From positions 1 to 35,899 of the forward strand of contig CAITYL010000149.1 in assembly GCA_903896595.1 (NCBI GenBank): a DNA stretch of 35,899 nt, in the 5' to 3' direction. This document shows, piece by piece, positions 8,757 to 15,982 of this stretch (position 1 is the stretch's first letter; each line of letters begins with the position of its first letter). Both the position numbers and the translations under genes were made by a program. The DNA comes from an uncultured Lentisphaerota bacterium. GTDB lineage: Bacteria > Verrucomicrobiota > Lentisphaeria > Oligosphaerales > CAITYL01. Under the pieces are notes generated by a model. The model was not told where the DNA came from and did not search any database. It saw only the letters and a list, made by a program, of their open reading frames with translations.

Positions 8757-8950
8757 TTAACTATACTTCAACAAGTACAACAACTATGCCAAATAAAATG
8801 ACGGCTGTATATTATGTTGTTGATCCAGAGTTTAATAGTGTCTGGGCCATCGGCGGATTTGATGTCACTAATGGCAGCGTTGAAAAGAGTTATTTTGCAA
8901 GAGATGACCCCGCGGGTGTGTATATTCCCCCCTTCCGATCCCAAGCCTGA
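8757..8950 (+). pseudogene. Unidentified AT-rich gene fragment between two repeat copies
   Basis: An open frame enters from copy 1, runs through NYTSTSTTMPNKM, VVDPEFNSVWAIGGFDVTNG and YFARDDPAGVYI, then into copy 2, where it stops at TGA (8948-8950). From the ATG at 8786 it would be 54 residues, the last nine encoded by the repeat. Base composition is more AT-rich than the neighbours. I do not recognise the protein. It is most likely an internal piece of a larger gene. Confidence 0.4.
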
Positions 8951-8969
8951 AATCAAAATTCCTATCAGT
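8924..8969 (+). repeat. 46-bp dispersed repeat, copy 2
   Basis: Differs from copy 1 at about one base. A gene fragment enters from the left and a different one starts immediately to the right at 8971. Confidence 0.85.
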
Positions 8970-8970
8970 A

Positions 8971-9201
8971 GTTAGCCCGTTCAAGGGCTGGCTTAACGGG
9001 AAGGAAATCCTCCGCAACCTGTCCGCTACCAATCCCTGCGTGCCGGATCGCTACCAGCGCGACGTGGCGCTGAGGAAGGGGACGAATGAGTTCCTGTTTG
9101 CCTTCGATTCGCGTGACGGCAAGGGCTGGGGATTGTGCCTGCACTTCCTGCCGGTCCGGCCCGCCGCACGGCTGCCCGAGGGATTGACTATCGCAACGTA
9201 A
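8971..9201 (+). pseudogene. C-terminal fragment of a glycosidase-type accessory domain
   Basis: The frame from the repeat edge to TAA at 9199-9201 encodes 76 residues: GWLNGKEILRNLSATNP, RDVALRKGTNEFLFAFDSR, GWGLCLHF. The pattern (a named ornament such as WLNGKEI, then L-KG-NE-L, then G-GW) is typical of the PA14-like or jelly-roll domain at the end of PVC glycosidases and related proteins. No N-terminal part is present. Confidence 0.6.
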
Positions 9202-9350
9202 AAGACTACACGCTTCCCGGTGCTTTTCACAAGGATCCTGCTGATCGCATCCTGGTGGCGACCTCCATACATCATGGCGACACCCTCGTCACGGCCGATG
9301 AACGCATCCTTAAGTATCCGCATGTCATGTCGTTGGATGCTCGTCGATAG
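9183..9350 (+). pseudogene. C-terminal fragment of a VapC-like PIN toxin
   Basis: In another frame, overlapping the end of the previous fragment, about 55 residues read LPGAFHKDPADRILVATSI, then DTLVTADERILKYPHV and a TAG stop at 9348-9350. This is the classic end of a type II toxin PIN-domain RNase (LPG-FH-DPADR-IVATA, LVT-D-RI--Y-HV). The N-terminal acidic residues and any antitoxin gene are absent, so it is a remnant. Confidence 0.75.
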
Positions 9351-9355
9351 CCGTA

Positions 9356-9384
9356 TTGACTGGGGCGATGTGGGCCGGTACGGT
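9356..9384 (+). promoter_or_regulatory. Possible promoter of the 9454 gene
   Basis: TTGACT at 9356-9361, a 17-base spacer, TACGGT at 9379-9384. The -35 box and spacing are good, the -10 box is weak. It lies about 70 bases before the start codon. Confidence 0.25.
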
Positions 9385-9453
9385 GCAAAAGTTTTCAAAG
9401 TCGAATTCTGATCGTGAACGTGACATTCGATATGAATGCGGAGAAGGAGTCCA

Positions 9454-11094
9454 ATGGCCAGCGAGTTGACAATTCATTTGTCTGATGCCGACCCGATAAG
9501 CGGGGAGGCGCTGCGCATTTTGAAGCGGGTGCTGAAGGATCGCGGGGTTGCGTCGGTTGAGGCTCCCGCCGCTTCGGCGCAGCTGCTTCTTGACGTGGCT
9601 CCGGGCCCGGGGGTGCAAGGCTACCGCATCGAAGACGCAGGCCGGGCGATCCGCATTGTCGGACACGACCCGCGGGGGCTGCTGTACGGGGTGGGGCGCT
9701 TCCTTCACACGTCGTCCTTCAGTGATGCCGGTTTTTTGCCCGGGACATGGCGGGGAACGACGCGTCCGGATTGTTCGTTCCGGGGCCTGTACACGGCTCA
9801 TAACTTCCACAACTGGTACCGGGAGGCGCCCGTGGCCGACCTCGAGCGGTACGTCGAGGACCTGGCGCTCTGGGGGCTGAACGCGCTCGTGGTGCCCTGC
9901 TGCACGAATCCACATTCTCCTGCCAGCGTACTTTATGAGTCCATGATCCCGAAGCAGGTCCAGTGGCTGAAGAGCGCGCGCAAGCTCGGTATCCGGGTGG
10001 GGTTGCTGTCCACCAGCGTGATTGACCGCGTGCCGGACCCGGCCTATGCGGCGGTTCCCGTTCCGGATGCCAATCCGCCCCGGCGCGGGAATATCGGGGA
10101 CCGGGTGTGCCTCACGCATCCCGAGGGGATCCGCGTCATGCGGGAGCATCTCGATCGCGTGATGGCGATGTACGAGGGGGTGGGGCTGGATTTCGTGACT
10201 GCTTTTCCGTATGACGAAGGCGGTTGCGGCTGTTCCGGCTGCTATCCCTGGGGAGCGAAGGGATATGTGCGTTTCTGCAAGATGTTCGGCGAGCTGGCGC
10301 GGGCCCGCTATTCGGGCTGCGAGCTCATTGCCGGCACCTGGTGTTTTGATGTGCGGGAGGAGCCGGACGGCGAGTTCGACGGATTTGACGCGGCGGTGCG
10401 GGCCGAGCCCGGCTGGTGCAGTCGGGTGATGACCGATGCGCACGAGGACTTCCCGGCCTGGCCGCTCCAGCATGGGTCGCCCGGCGGCCTGCCCATGATC
10501 AATTTCGCGGAGATCAGCATGTGGGGCCGCTGGCCGTGGGGCGGATCCGGGGCCAATCCCTTTCCCCGACGATTGGAGCGAATCTGGAAGCAATCCCGGC
10601 ACCTGATGGATGGCGGGCTGCCGTACTCGGAAGGCCGCTTCGAGGATATCAACAAGGTGACCTGTCTTCGGCTCTTCTGGGACAAGGAGGCCAAGGCCGA
10701 CGCGATCGCGCGAGAGTATGCTGTCGCGGAATTTGGCCCGGCAGCGGCAGGGGCCGTTTCCGAAGCCATCCGGTTGCTCGAGGAAAATTACCCCGTCAAC
10801 CCTCCGGATGCAGCCCGTGCAGGGCAGGCGCTGAAGCTGCTGGAAAGCGTGGAGCGCTGCATGCCCGCGTCTGCCCGCATTGACTGGCGCTGGCGGCTGC
10901 TGCTGATGAGGGCCATCATCGACGTTGAAACGGCTGCGCAGCCGAACGTGGTGACCGTGCGGCGCAATGCGGCGTACGAGGAGCTGATCGACATCAACTG
11001 TGCGTACGTTGCGTTATGCGCGGTTTGTCCCCCGGCGGAATCGGCCTTTGCGCGCGGGCAGCTTCGGCGGCCAGGAACGCTGGCGACGCCTTAA
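9454..11094 (+). CDS. Predicted glycoside hydrolase with GH20b/alpha-glucuronidase-like N-terminal domain
   Basis: About 546 residues. ATG 9454 is chosen because AAGGAG lies at 9444-9449; the earlier in-frame ATG at 9436 has none. Residues ~1-95 look like the alpha/beta domain that precedes the barrel in GH20, GH67 and GH115-type enzymes (GYRIEDAGRAIRIVGHDPRG, LLYGVGRFL). The barrel follows (CSFRGLYTAHNFHNWY, LALWGLNALVVPC, KLGIRVGLLS, VTAFPYDEGGCGCSGCYPWG, CELIAGTWCFD). The Cys-rich DEGGCGCSGC stretch is notable and could bind metal or carry the catalytic acid. No signal peptide is seen. Exact family and substrate are unknown. It stands alone between two gene graveyards, and the low-complexity end (ARGQLRRPGTLATP) may be a secondary C-terminus. 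Confidence 0.68.
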   Translation: MASELTIHLSDADPISGEALRILKRVLKDRGVASVEAPAASAQLLLDVAPGPGVQGYRIEDAGRAIRIVGHDPRGLLYGVGRFLHTSSFSDAGFLPGTWRGTTRPDCSFRGLYTAHNFHNWYREAPVADLERYVEDLALWGLNALVVPCCTNPHSPASVLYESMIPKQVQWLKSARKLGIRVGLLSTSVIDRVPDPAYAAVPVPDANPPRRGNIGDRVCLTHPEGIRVMREHLDRVMAMYEGVGLDFVTAFPYDEGGCGCSGCYPWGAKGYVRFCKMFGELARARYSGCELIAGTWCFDVREEPDGEFDGFDAAVRAEPGWCSRVMTDAHEDFPAWPLQHGSPGGLPMINFAEISMWGRWPWGGSGANPFPRRLERIWKQSRHLMDGGLPYSEGRFEDINKVTCLRLFWDKEAKADAIAREYAVAEFGPAAAGAVSEAIRLLEENYPVNPPDAARAGQALKLLESVERCMPASARIDWRWRLLLMRAIIDVETAAQPNVVTVRRNAAYEELIDINCAYVALCAVCPPAESAFARGQLRRPGTLATP

Positions 11095-11122
11095 GTTTTC
11101 CATTTGCCTGTTTCCTGTTGAG

Positions 11123-11371
11123 TCAGCGCATGTACATGCCGCCATTGACGTCGAGGGTGGCGCCGGTGATGTACCGGCCGCCTTCTCCGCACAGGAATGC
11201 CACGGCCAGGGCAACATCGTGCGGCTTGCCCAGGCCCAGCGGAACTGTCGCGGCCAGCCGGGCGACTTCCTCCTTGCCGTGGGTATTCACGAGAAGTTCT
11301 GTTTCCATGATGCCCGGCGCCACCGTGTTAACCGTGATCCCCAGCGGCGCGCCGGTCAGGGCAAGGGTCTT
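11123..11371 (-). pseudogene. C-terminal fragment of a short-chain dehydrogenase (SDR)
   Basis: The minus strand reads KTLALTGAPLGITVNTVAPG, then GLGKPHDVALAVAFLCGEGG, RYITGATLDVNGGMYMR and a stop. These are the standard SDR landmarks after the catalytic Tyr-x3-Lys (the VN-VAPG motif, GKP-DVA, the ITG-LDVNGG end). The Rossmann fold and active-site Tyr are missing. The fragment begins exactly at the 46-bp repeat, and the frame continues open through that repeat. Confidence 0.8.
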
Positions 11372-11417
11372 ATTCCCCCCTTCCGATCCCAAGCCTGAAA
11401 TCAAAATTTCTATCAGT
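11372..11417 (+). repeat. 46-bp dispersed repeat, copy 3
   Basis: Differs from copy 2 at about one base. The SDR remnant abuts its left edge and another remnant begins two bases after its right edge. Confidence 0.85.
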
Positions 11418-11418
11418 A

Positions 11419-11572
11419 TCAGTGCGCGGCGCGCAGAGTATCGATCACTGGCGGCGGGAGCTGCCGGCAGGCGACGGAATGGCACTCGCCACCCAAGGTG
11501 AGACAGGCAATGCGATCCCGATTCAGACCCCGATCCCGAGGGCCTTCCTCATCCTCGTCTGCCACGGCGCCC
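11419..11572 (-). pseudogene. Possible C-terminal gene fragment, unidentified
   Basis: On the minus strand an open frame ends RIACLTLGGECHSVACRQL, PPPVIDTLRAAH and a TGA at 11419-11421, right beside repeat copy 3. It reads like a genuine C-terminus, but I cannot name it. The opposite + strand frame from GTG 11422 is also open and I cannot exclude it. Confidence 0.28.
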
Positions 11573-11577
11573 CCCTC

Positions 11578-11644
11578 CACGGGCGACACGCCCGTGCCTA
11601 CAGGAAACCCTGTCCGTCTTGTAGGCGCGGGGTTGCACCCCGCG
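11578..11644. repeat. Pair of REP-like hairpins
   Basis: Two short perfect hairpins 29 bases apart: CACGGGCG-ACA-CGCCCGTG at 11578-11596 and CGCGGGGT-TGC-ACCCCGCG at 11626-11644. Such paired GC-rich palindromes are typical of REP elements in PVC genomes. No REP-associated transposase is in the window. Confidence 0.7.
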
Positions 11645-11673
11645 GGCGGCCGGTCAGGCCGTTGCCAAACGGG

Positions 11674-11906
11674 TCACAAAGAAACCCCGATGGAACTGTC
11701 ATGCACCCCGCAGAGGCTGCGGCACCAGGCGGGGAGGGCGGGGTCGCGGGCGCCGAGCACCAGGACGGCGGCGGCGCCGTTCGCGCCGTCGGCGACGAAG
11801 CGGGCGGCCTGCGGCTTGTCCAAGAAATCGAGGACGTCGAGGCCGGCGGCGCGGTAGCCGTCGGCGACCTCGTGCGCGGTGGGGGTGAAGGTGGAGGTGC
11901 CGCCGG
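11674..11906 (-). pseudogene. C-terminal fragment, possibly of a Mur ligase
   Basis: The minus strand encodes about 77 residues: TSTFTPTAHEVADGYRAAGL, RFVADGANGAAAVLVLGARD, PALPAWCRSL and a short tail before TGA. The order (a residue-rich linker, an alpha/beta unit, then VLVLGARDPALPAWCRSL) recalls the end of MurC-type ligases, where a G-GD/N-I--L-R-L motif is usual. The N-terminal and ATP-binding domains are missing. The assignment is tentative. Confidence 0.4.
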
Positions 11907-11942
11907 AAATTCGTGTGGGGACGTAAATTCGTGTGGGGACGT
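11907..11942. repeat. Two tandem copies of an 18-bp repeat
   Basis: AAATTCGTGTGGGGACGT occurs twice in direct succession, starting exactly where the putative Mur ligase fragment ends. It may be the edge of a lost mobile element. Confidence 0.8.
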
Positions 11943-12644
11943 AGGTAATCAACCTGTTGTCATGCTATTTGTTATGCCTATTTTATGTGCTTATAAATGC
12001 TTTGGAATGCGTTTTTTGGCATAAAAAATGCGTTTAACGGTTCGCACTGGCGGTATCCAGCCAGTGCCAGGCGCGCGGCGGTACCGGTGTGCGGCGGCCG
12101 TTGTGCTGGGGGCGCGTCATAATTACGAAATCCGCATGAATTTCTCCGCGTTCTTGGGCGCGAGGGATAAACCTTATACAAACGATCTCGACTTGATTTC
12201 CCTTGGCGTGCGTGGCGCTCTTGGCGAGAGAATATTTCAGGGGAGTGGCAGAGGGCGCTTCCAGCGCCCAAAACCATGGCGGTGATCCTCACCGCACTCC
12301 ACGGCCGGTGGCACATGGGGGCGACACGAAGTGAAACACGCCGAGCTGGGGCTCGGCGTTCCCAGGGGGGAGCGATCACTGGATTTATCCGCGCAGATCC
12401 GCGAAATCAGCGGTAAAATTGCCGCACTCAAAAATACAGTATGAAAGCGGTGTCGAGCCACCGCCACTCAAAAGGTTCCGGCGGCGGCCGGAACCGGTAC
12501 AAGACACGACGCGTCACGTTTCACGCCTCACGTCTTCGCTTGTCCCCCCAAAAAACTTTCTGACCGGTTACGGGTTCCCTGGCGGTGCCGTTGCATCGGG
12601 CGCGAAATGGGTTACGGTTCCGGTTTAACCAAAACCTAAACTTC
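11943..12644. repeat. Non-coding stretch rich in short hairpins
   Basis: About 700 bases without a convincing gene. Perfect small hairpins include GCACTGGC/GCCAGTGC near 12045-12068, GGGCGCT/AGCGCCC at 12253-12269, GCGGTGA/TCACCGC at 12279-12295, CGCCGAGC/GCTCGGCG at 12339-12358 and GGTTCCGGC/GCCGGAACC at 12474-12495. The part near 12200-12236 (CTTGGCGAGAGAATATTT) resembles half of the periodic hairpins at 30381 and 34027. It looks like accumulated REP-type sequence. Confidence 0.55.
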
Positions 12645-12791
12645 GGGCGGTCCCTGGTTCTACTTTGTTAGATTATCGATTTTTGTGCTCGTCATCGTTC
12701 TCGTTGTCGTCCTTCGTACTCGATTCGATGACGACGACGAGCACGAGAACGACGACGATTTTCAATCTAACAAAGTAGAACTGAACCGCCC
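12645..12791. mobile_element. MITE-like 147-bp hairpin with perfect 18-bp inverted ends
   Basis: GTTCTACTTTGTTAGATT at 12657-12674 is repeated exactly, inverted, at 12764-12781. Outside it GGGCGG and CCGCCC also pair. The interior consists of short CGT/CGA steps (CTCGTCATCG on the left, GACGACGACGAGCACG on the right) that pair imperfectly, so the whole can fold into one long stem. It carries no gene. It ends 12 bases before the deformylase start. Confidence 0.65.
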
Positions 12792-12803
12792 CCCCACATT
12801 GAC

Positions 12804-13442
12804 ATGTCTGTTACCGACAGCCTTAAACGCCTGCTTACGTTCGGGACGGGAGCGGTTTTGCCGTTGCGCCATGCCGGGGATCCGGTGTTGGAGAAGAAAG
12901 CGCGGAAGATCGCGGCCGTCACCCCGGAAATCCGGGACTTGGCGGCCCGCATGGTCGCGACCATGCGGGAGAATCGTGGCGTTGGCTTGGCGGCGCCCCA
13001 GGTCGGGGTGAGCCTGCGCCTGATTATTCTCGGGACGCATGATCCCCGGGAACCGGTGCCGGCGGACGCCACGCCGGGCGAACATTTGTTGGGCGCGCGC
13101 ATGCCGTTGGCCTTGGTCAACCCCGAAATCATCACCGTTTCGGACGAACTGGAGGCATGTAGCGAGGGCTGTCTCAGCGTGCCGGAGATCTCCGCCGAGG
13201 TGGTGCGGCCTTGGGCGGTGGTGGTGCGGGCCACCACGCTGGACGGCGAGCCGTTTGAGGTGGCCTGCGGCAATCTGTTGTCCCGTTGCCTGCAACATGA
13301 GATCGATCACTTGGACGGTATCCTGTTCATTGACCGTTTGAAAAAAACGGAGACCCGCCGGATCAAGGAAGAGGTCGAAGCCTTGCGTGAACGCACGCGT
13401 CGCGGTTTGGCCGCCCCCCGCGGGAAACGGCGGGCCCTTTGA
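12804..13442 (+). CDS. def: Peptide deformylase
   Basis: A 212-residue metalloenzyme that removes the formyl group from the initiator Met of new proteins, in the cytoplasm. All three family motifs are present: GVGLAAPQ (residues 59-66), EGCLS (121-125, Cys123 a metal ligand) and QHEIDHLDG (164-172; His165 and His169 ligands, Glu166 catalytic). It is longer than the ~170-residue E. coli enzyme because of an N-terminal extension, a loop at ~80-100 (DPREPVPADATPGEHLLGAR) and a basic C-terminal tail. The ATG is taken because it leaves the hairpin element outside; there is no strong ribosome site. Two genes follow on the same strand. Confidence 0.96.
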   Translation: MSVTDSLKRLLTFGTGAVLPLRHAGDPVLEKKARKIAAVTPEIRDLAARMVATMRENRGVGLAAPQVGVSLRLIILGTHDPREPVPADATPGEHLLGARMPLALVNPEIITVSDELEACSEGCLSVPEISAEVVRPWAVVVRATTLDGEPFEVACGNLLSRCLQHEIDHLDGILFIDRLKKTETRRIKEEVEALRERTRRGLAAPRGKRRAL

Positions 13443-13485
13443 ACTAGGAATAACCAACCCAACCCGGCATAGCGCGGAACCACAA

Positions 13486-13565
13486 CGAACATCGAACATT
13501 CAACGTTCAACATCCAACATGGGCGATTCGACGTTGGACGTTGAATGTTCGATGTTGAGTGTTCG
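13486..13565. repeat. Heptad-periodic inverted repeat
   Basis: CGAACATCGAACATTCAACG on the left pairs with a near-complementary right half ending TGAGTGTTCG. Each arm is a run of about 7-base AACATTC-like units. It lies between the deformylase gene and the next gene and may end or attenuate transcription. Confidence 0.7.
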
Positions 13566-13609
13566 TATGCGCATCTTACAACAGATTTTACCGGTAAGAC
13601 GCTAAAACC

Positions 13610-14536
13610 ATGTCTACTTCCGATCCCCAATTCATGTCTCCTCCCGTGCTGCCCCCGCCGGCGGGCCCGCCGCCCCCGCCGCCACGGCTGCACGAGGTGC
13701 TGTGGGGCTTGTTTTTCAATCCCGGCTGCATTTTTCAGGTGGACGGCACGCTGATGTGGCGGGGATTGCGCCTGCTGGCGCTGGCCGCCGTGCTTGGGGG
13801 CATGGTGCTGGGCATGGCTCAGTACCCCGGTGTGCGTCGCACCACCCTGAATTGGGCGGCGTGGTTTGGCGAACAGACCGGCGCCATCACGCTGGCCGGC
13901 GGCGAGGTGCGCTGGGAACGTCCGGTCACGCTACCCTACGTCACCCGGCACGAGGGCTGGCGCATTGAGTTCCATCCTCGCGGCACGCCCATGAAGCTGG
14001 AAAGTCAGCACGATCCTGAACGCCAGGGCATGTGGATCGCGCCCGACTTGATCAAGCTGTGGTGGCGGCCCATGGAAGGGCGGGTGGTCGAGCTGCCGGT
14101 ATTGCAAGATAAGAAAATCTGGGGCGTTTTCCCCATGGCCTGGGCGTTGCCCGATGGGCTGGCGTTGACGGGGCCGGAGATGACCGTTTTTATCCGGCAT
14201 ACCTTGTGGCAGATGCTTCCCTTCTTCCTGGTCCAATCCGGGCTGTCCACCCTGTTTGAAGTTTTTCTCTACACGCTCCTGTTCGCCTCGATCCCCATGC
14301 TCTTGCGCCAGACGGCTGGCGGCGGCTGGCGGCGGGCCTTGGCCTTCTACGCCTTTGCCGGCATTCCCGCGGTTATCGTGGCGTCCGTCTACGCGGCGCT
14401 TGGCCTGCCGTACCTGGACTTTGGTTCGGCGTTTGTCTTTGCCTTTGTCCTGTACCTGTTGCTGGCCATGCGCGCCGCCCGCAAGGCGGCCGCCACCGGC
14501 AAACCGCCGGCCACCGATGATGCGGACTGGTTCTAG
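13610..14536 (+). CDS. DUF1189-like integral membrane protein
   Basis: A 308-residue protein with a Pro-rich cytoplasmic N-terminus (PPVLPPPAGPPPPPP). One membrane segment lies at ~52-72 (LLALAAVLGGMVLGMAQY), then an external domain of ~130 residues with many Trp and Arg, then three or four segments at ~205-232, 245-268 and 275-297. This order matches the DUF1189 layout. Function is unknown. The stop codon overlaps the possible GTG start of the next gene by one base, so the two are probably co-translated. Confidence 0.65.
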   Translation: MSTSDPQFMSPPVLPPPAGPPPPPPRLHEVLWGLFFNPGCIFQVDGTLMWRGLRLLALAAVLGGMVLGMAQYPGVRRTTLNWAAWFGEQTGAITLAGGEVRWERPVTLPYVTRHEGWRIEFHPRGTPMKLESQHDPERQGMWIAPDLIKLWWRPMEGRVVELPVLQDKKIWGVFPMAWALPDGLALTGPEMTVFIRHTLWQMLPFFLVQSGLSTLFEVFLYTLLFASIPMLLRQTAGGGWRRALAFYAFAGIPAVIVASVYAALGLPYLDFGSAFVFAFVLYLLLAMRAARKAAATGKPPATDDADWF

Positions 14537-15816
14537 TGGCAACAACGCTTCACGTTGGCTTGATGTCCGGGCAGCGTTTCGACTGTCTGCAATGCGGGCG
14601 TTGTTGCCGGCGCTGGCGGGTGGCCCTGCGTCCGGGTGAGCCGGAGCGGCTGGCGTCCTGGCGCGAACGGGCGGCCCCGGGGGCGGCGACGGCGGTCGAA
14701 CGTTGCGGCGGCCATCCCTATGTGGCTCATGACGCCAGCGGTGACTGTGTGTTCCTCGACGGTGCCCGGAATCTCTGCCGGCTCGAAGAAATGGCCGGGG
14801 CCGCAGCCAAGCCCTTGGGCTGTCGCATTTACCCTTTCAATCTGGTGACGCTGTTTCCCGGTGTCTTGTCCTGTGGCCTGCGCTTTGATTGTCCGGCGGT
14901 GCGCCAGAATCAGGGCCGCGAACTGGGGGCCTGGAAAAGTCAGATTTTGGATTATGCCGCGGCCTTCGCGCCGGGGGCTGCCGGCATCCCGGTGCGGTTG
15001 TTGGCGGGGCTTGAGCCGCTGACCATTCGGCAGCTGGCCGACGGCTTCCGCAGCTACCTGGCGGAGTCCGCGGAGCGGGTGAGCCCCGGCGCCCAGCTGG
15101 TGGTCTTGTGGCGGGCCACTGCCCGCTATGCCGGCCTCGGGGCGGATTTTCTCAATGATCGTGAGACGCTGGGAGAGGTTCTGCCCAAGTTGTGGAGCAA
15201 GTTCGAACCCGATCCGGCAGAGGAGCGCCGGTGCGTTCCCGGCGCCGGCTCGCGGGCCCTGTTCCGGTTGTGGCTGGCCCACTACTGGCGGCGCGACCAG
15301 GAATGGGCCGGAGACGGCTGGCGCACCCGTTGTCGCCGAGCCTGGACGCTGGTCCGCCTGATGACCGGCGGCGGTGCTCCGGCGCTGCTGTCGCCCGAGC
15401 ACCCGGACGTGGCCCTGAACCGGGCCGGCCTGTTTCGCCTGGAGCCGCCGGTGCAGCCGTTGCCGGGCGCGGCGGGGCCGGCCGACGCCGAAACCTGGGA
15501 GTGCTGGCGCCGGTGGCTGATGGGGCGTTTGGAGACGTGGCAATGGTTCGGGCCGGCCTGTTATGGCACCGATGTCTGGGCCGGCTGGCGCGCCCTGTGG
15601 CAGGCCAGTCTGCTGATGGCGGCCACGGCGCGCGCGGCCGCGGCCGCCGCCGGCCGGCCGCAGGTGACGGCGGCCGATGTGCAGTACGCCGTTGGCGCCA
15701 TCGACCACGCCTTTGGCCGCTCGCCGCTCCTGCAATGGTCGCTGCTGCGCCGGCTCGATGCCTGGTTCGCCGGCCCCCGCTTTGAACGCCTGGTCGCGGC
15801 CTTGAACTGGAAATAG
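14536..15816 (+). CDS. YkgJ-type cysteine-cluster protein (putative metal-binding)
   Basis: A 426-residue protein whose first ~120 residues carry the YkgJ/CxxCxxCC signature: FDCLQCGRCCRRWR at residues 15-28, CVFLD near 73, NLCRLEEM, KPLGCRIYPF and a later CGLRFDCP. The family is thought to bind Zn or Fe-S; its role is unknown. The remaining ~300 residues are helix-rich and Arg/Trp/Ala-rich and are not recognised. The GTG at 14536 overlaps the previous stop; an ATG at 14563 (MSGQRF) is an equally good start, with no ribosome site deciding. It ends a three-gene run with the deformylase. Confidence 0.8.
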   Translation: MATTLHVGLMSGQRFDCLQCGRCCRRWRVALRPGEPERLASWRERAAPGAATAVERCGGHPYVAHDASGDCVFLDGARNLCRLEEMAGAAAKPLGCRIYPFNLVTLFPGVLSCGLRFDCPAVRQNQGRELGAWKSQILDYAAAFAPGAAGIPVRLLAGLEPLTIRQLADGFRSYLAESAERVSPGAQLVVLWRATARYAGLGADFLNDRETLGEVLPKLWSKFEPDPAEERRCVPGAGSRALFRLWLAHYWRRDQEWAGDGWRTRCRRAWTLVRLMTGGGAPALLSPEHPDVALNRAGLFRLEPPVQPLPGAAGPADAETWECWRRWLMGRLETWQWFGPACYGTDVWAGWRALWQASLLMAATARAAAAAAGRPQVTAADVQYAVGAIDHAFGRSPLLQWSLLRRLDAWFAGPRFERLVAALNWK

Positions 15817-15832
15817 CACTTAAACGTTCGGA

Positions 15833-15945
15833 TTCACCACGAAGTCACGAAGAGCACGAAGATCAATCGAAGGTGTTTTTTTAAGCTGTATTTGCCATTA
15901 AAACGCTTCGATCAAGCTTCGCGTCCTTCGAACCTTCGTGGTGAA
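15833..15945. repeat. CTTCGTG-type periodic inverted repeat between convergent genes
   Basis: The 40-base arms 15833-15872 and 15906-15945 are imperfect inverted copies (TTCACCACGAAG at both outer ends, ATCGAAG inside), built of ~9-base CACGAAGAG-like units. A related sequence lies inverted at 32883-32921. Sitting between two convergent genes, with a T-run in the loop, it could end transcription both ways. Confidence 0.75.
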
Positions 15946-15982
15946 AGATTTATTTTCATGATGGGGCTTTAGATTACTCATT

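Noticed and set aside
9183..9350. Active toxin-antitoxin module
   Set aside because: Only the last ~55 residues of a PIN domain remain, with no start, no N-terminal acidic residues and no antitoxin gene.
11422..12024. 200-residue + strand frame after repeat copy 3
   Set aside because: It runs through two REP hairpins, a minus-strand gene fragment and the 18-base tandem repeat; no domain is seen and no ribosome site precedes it.
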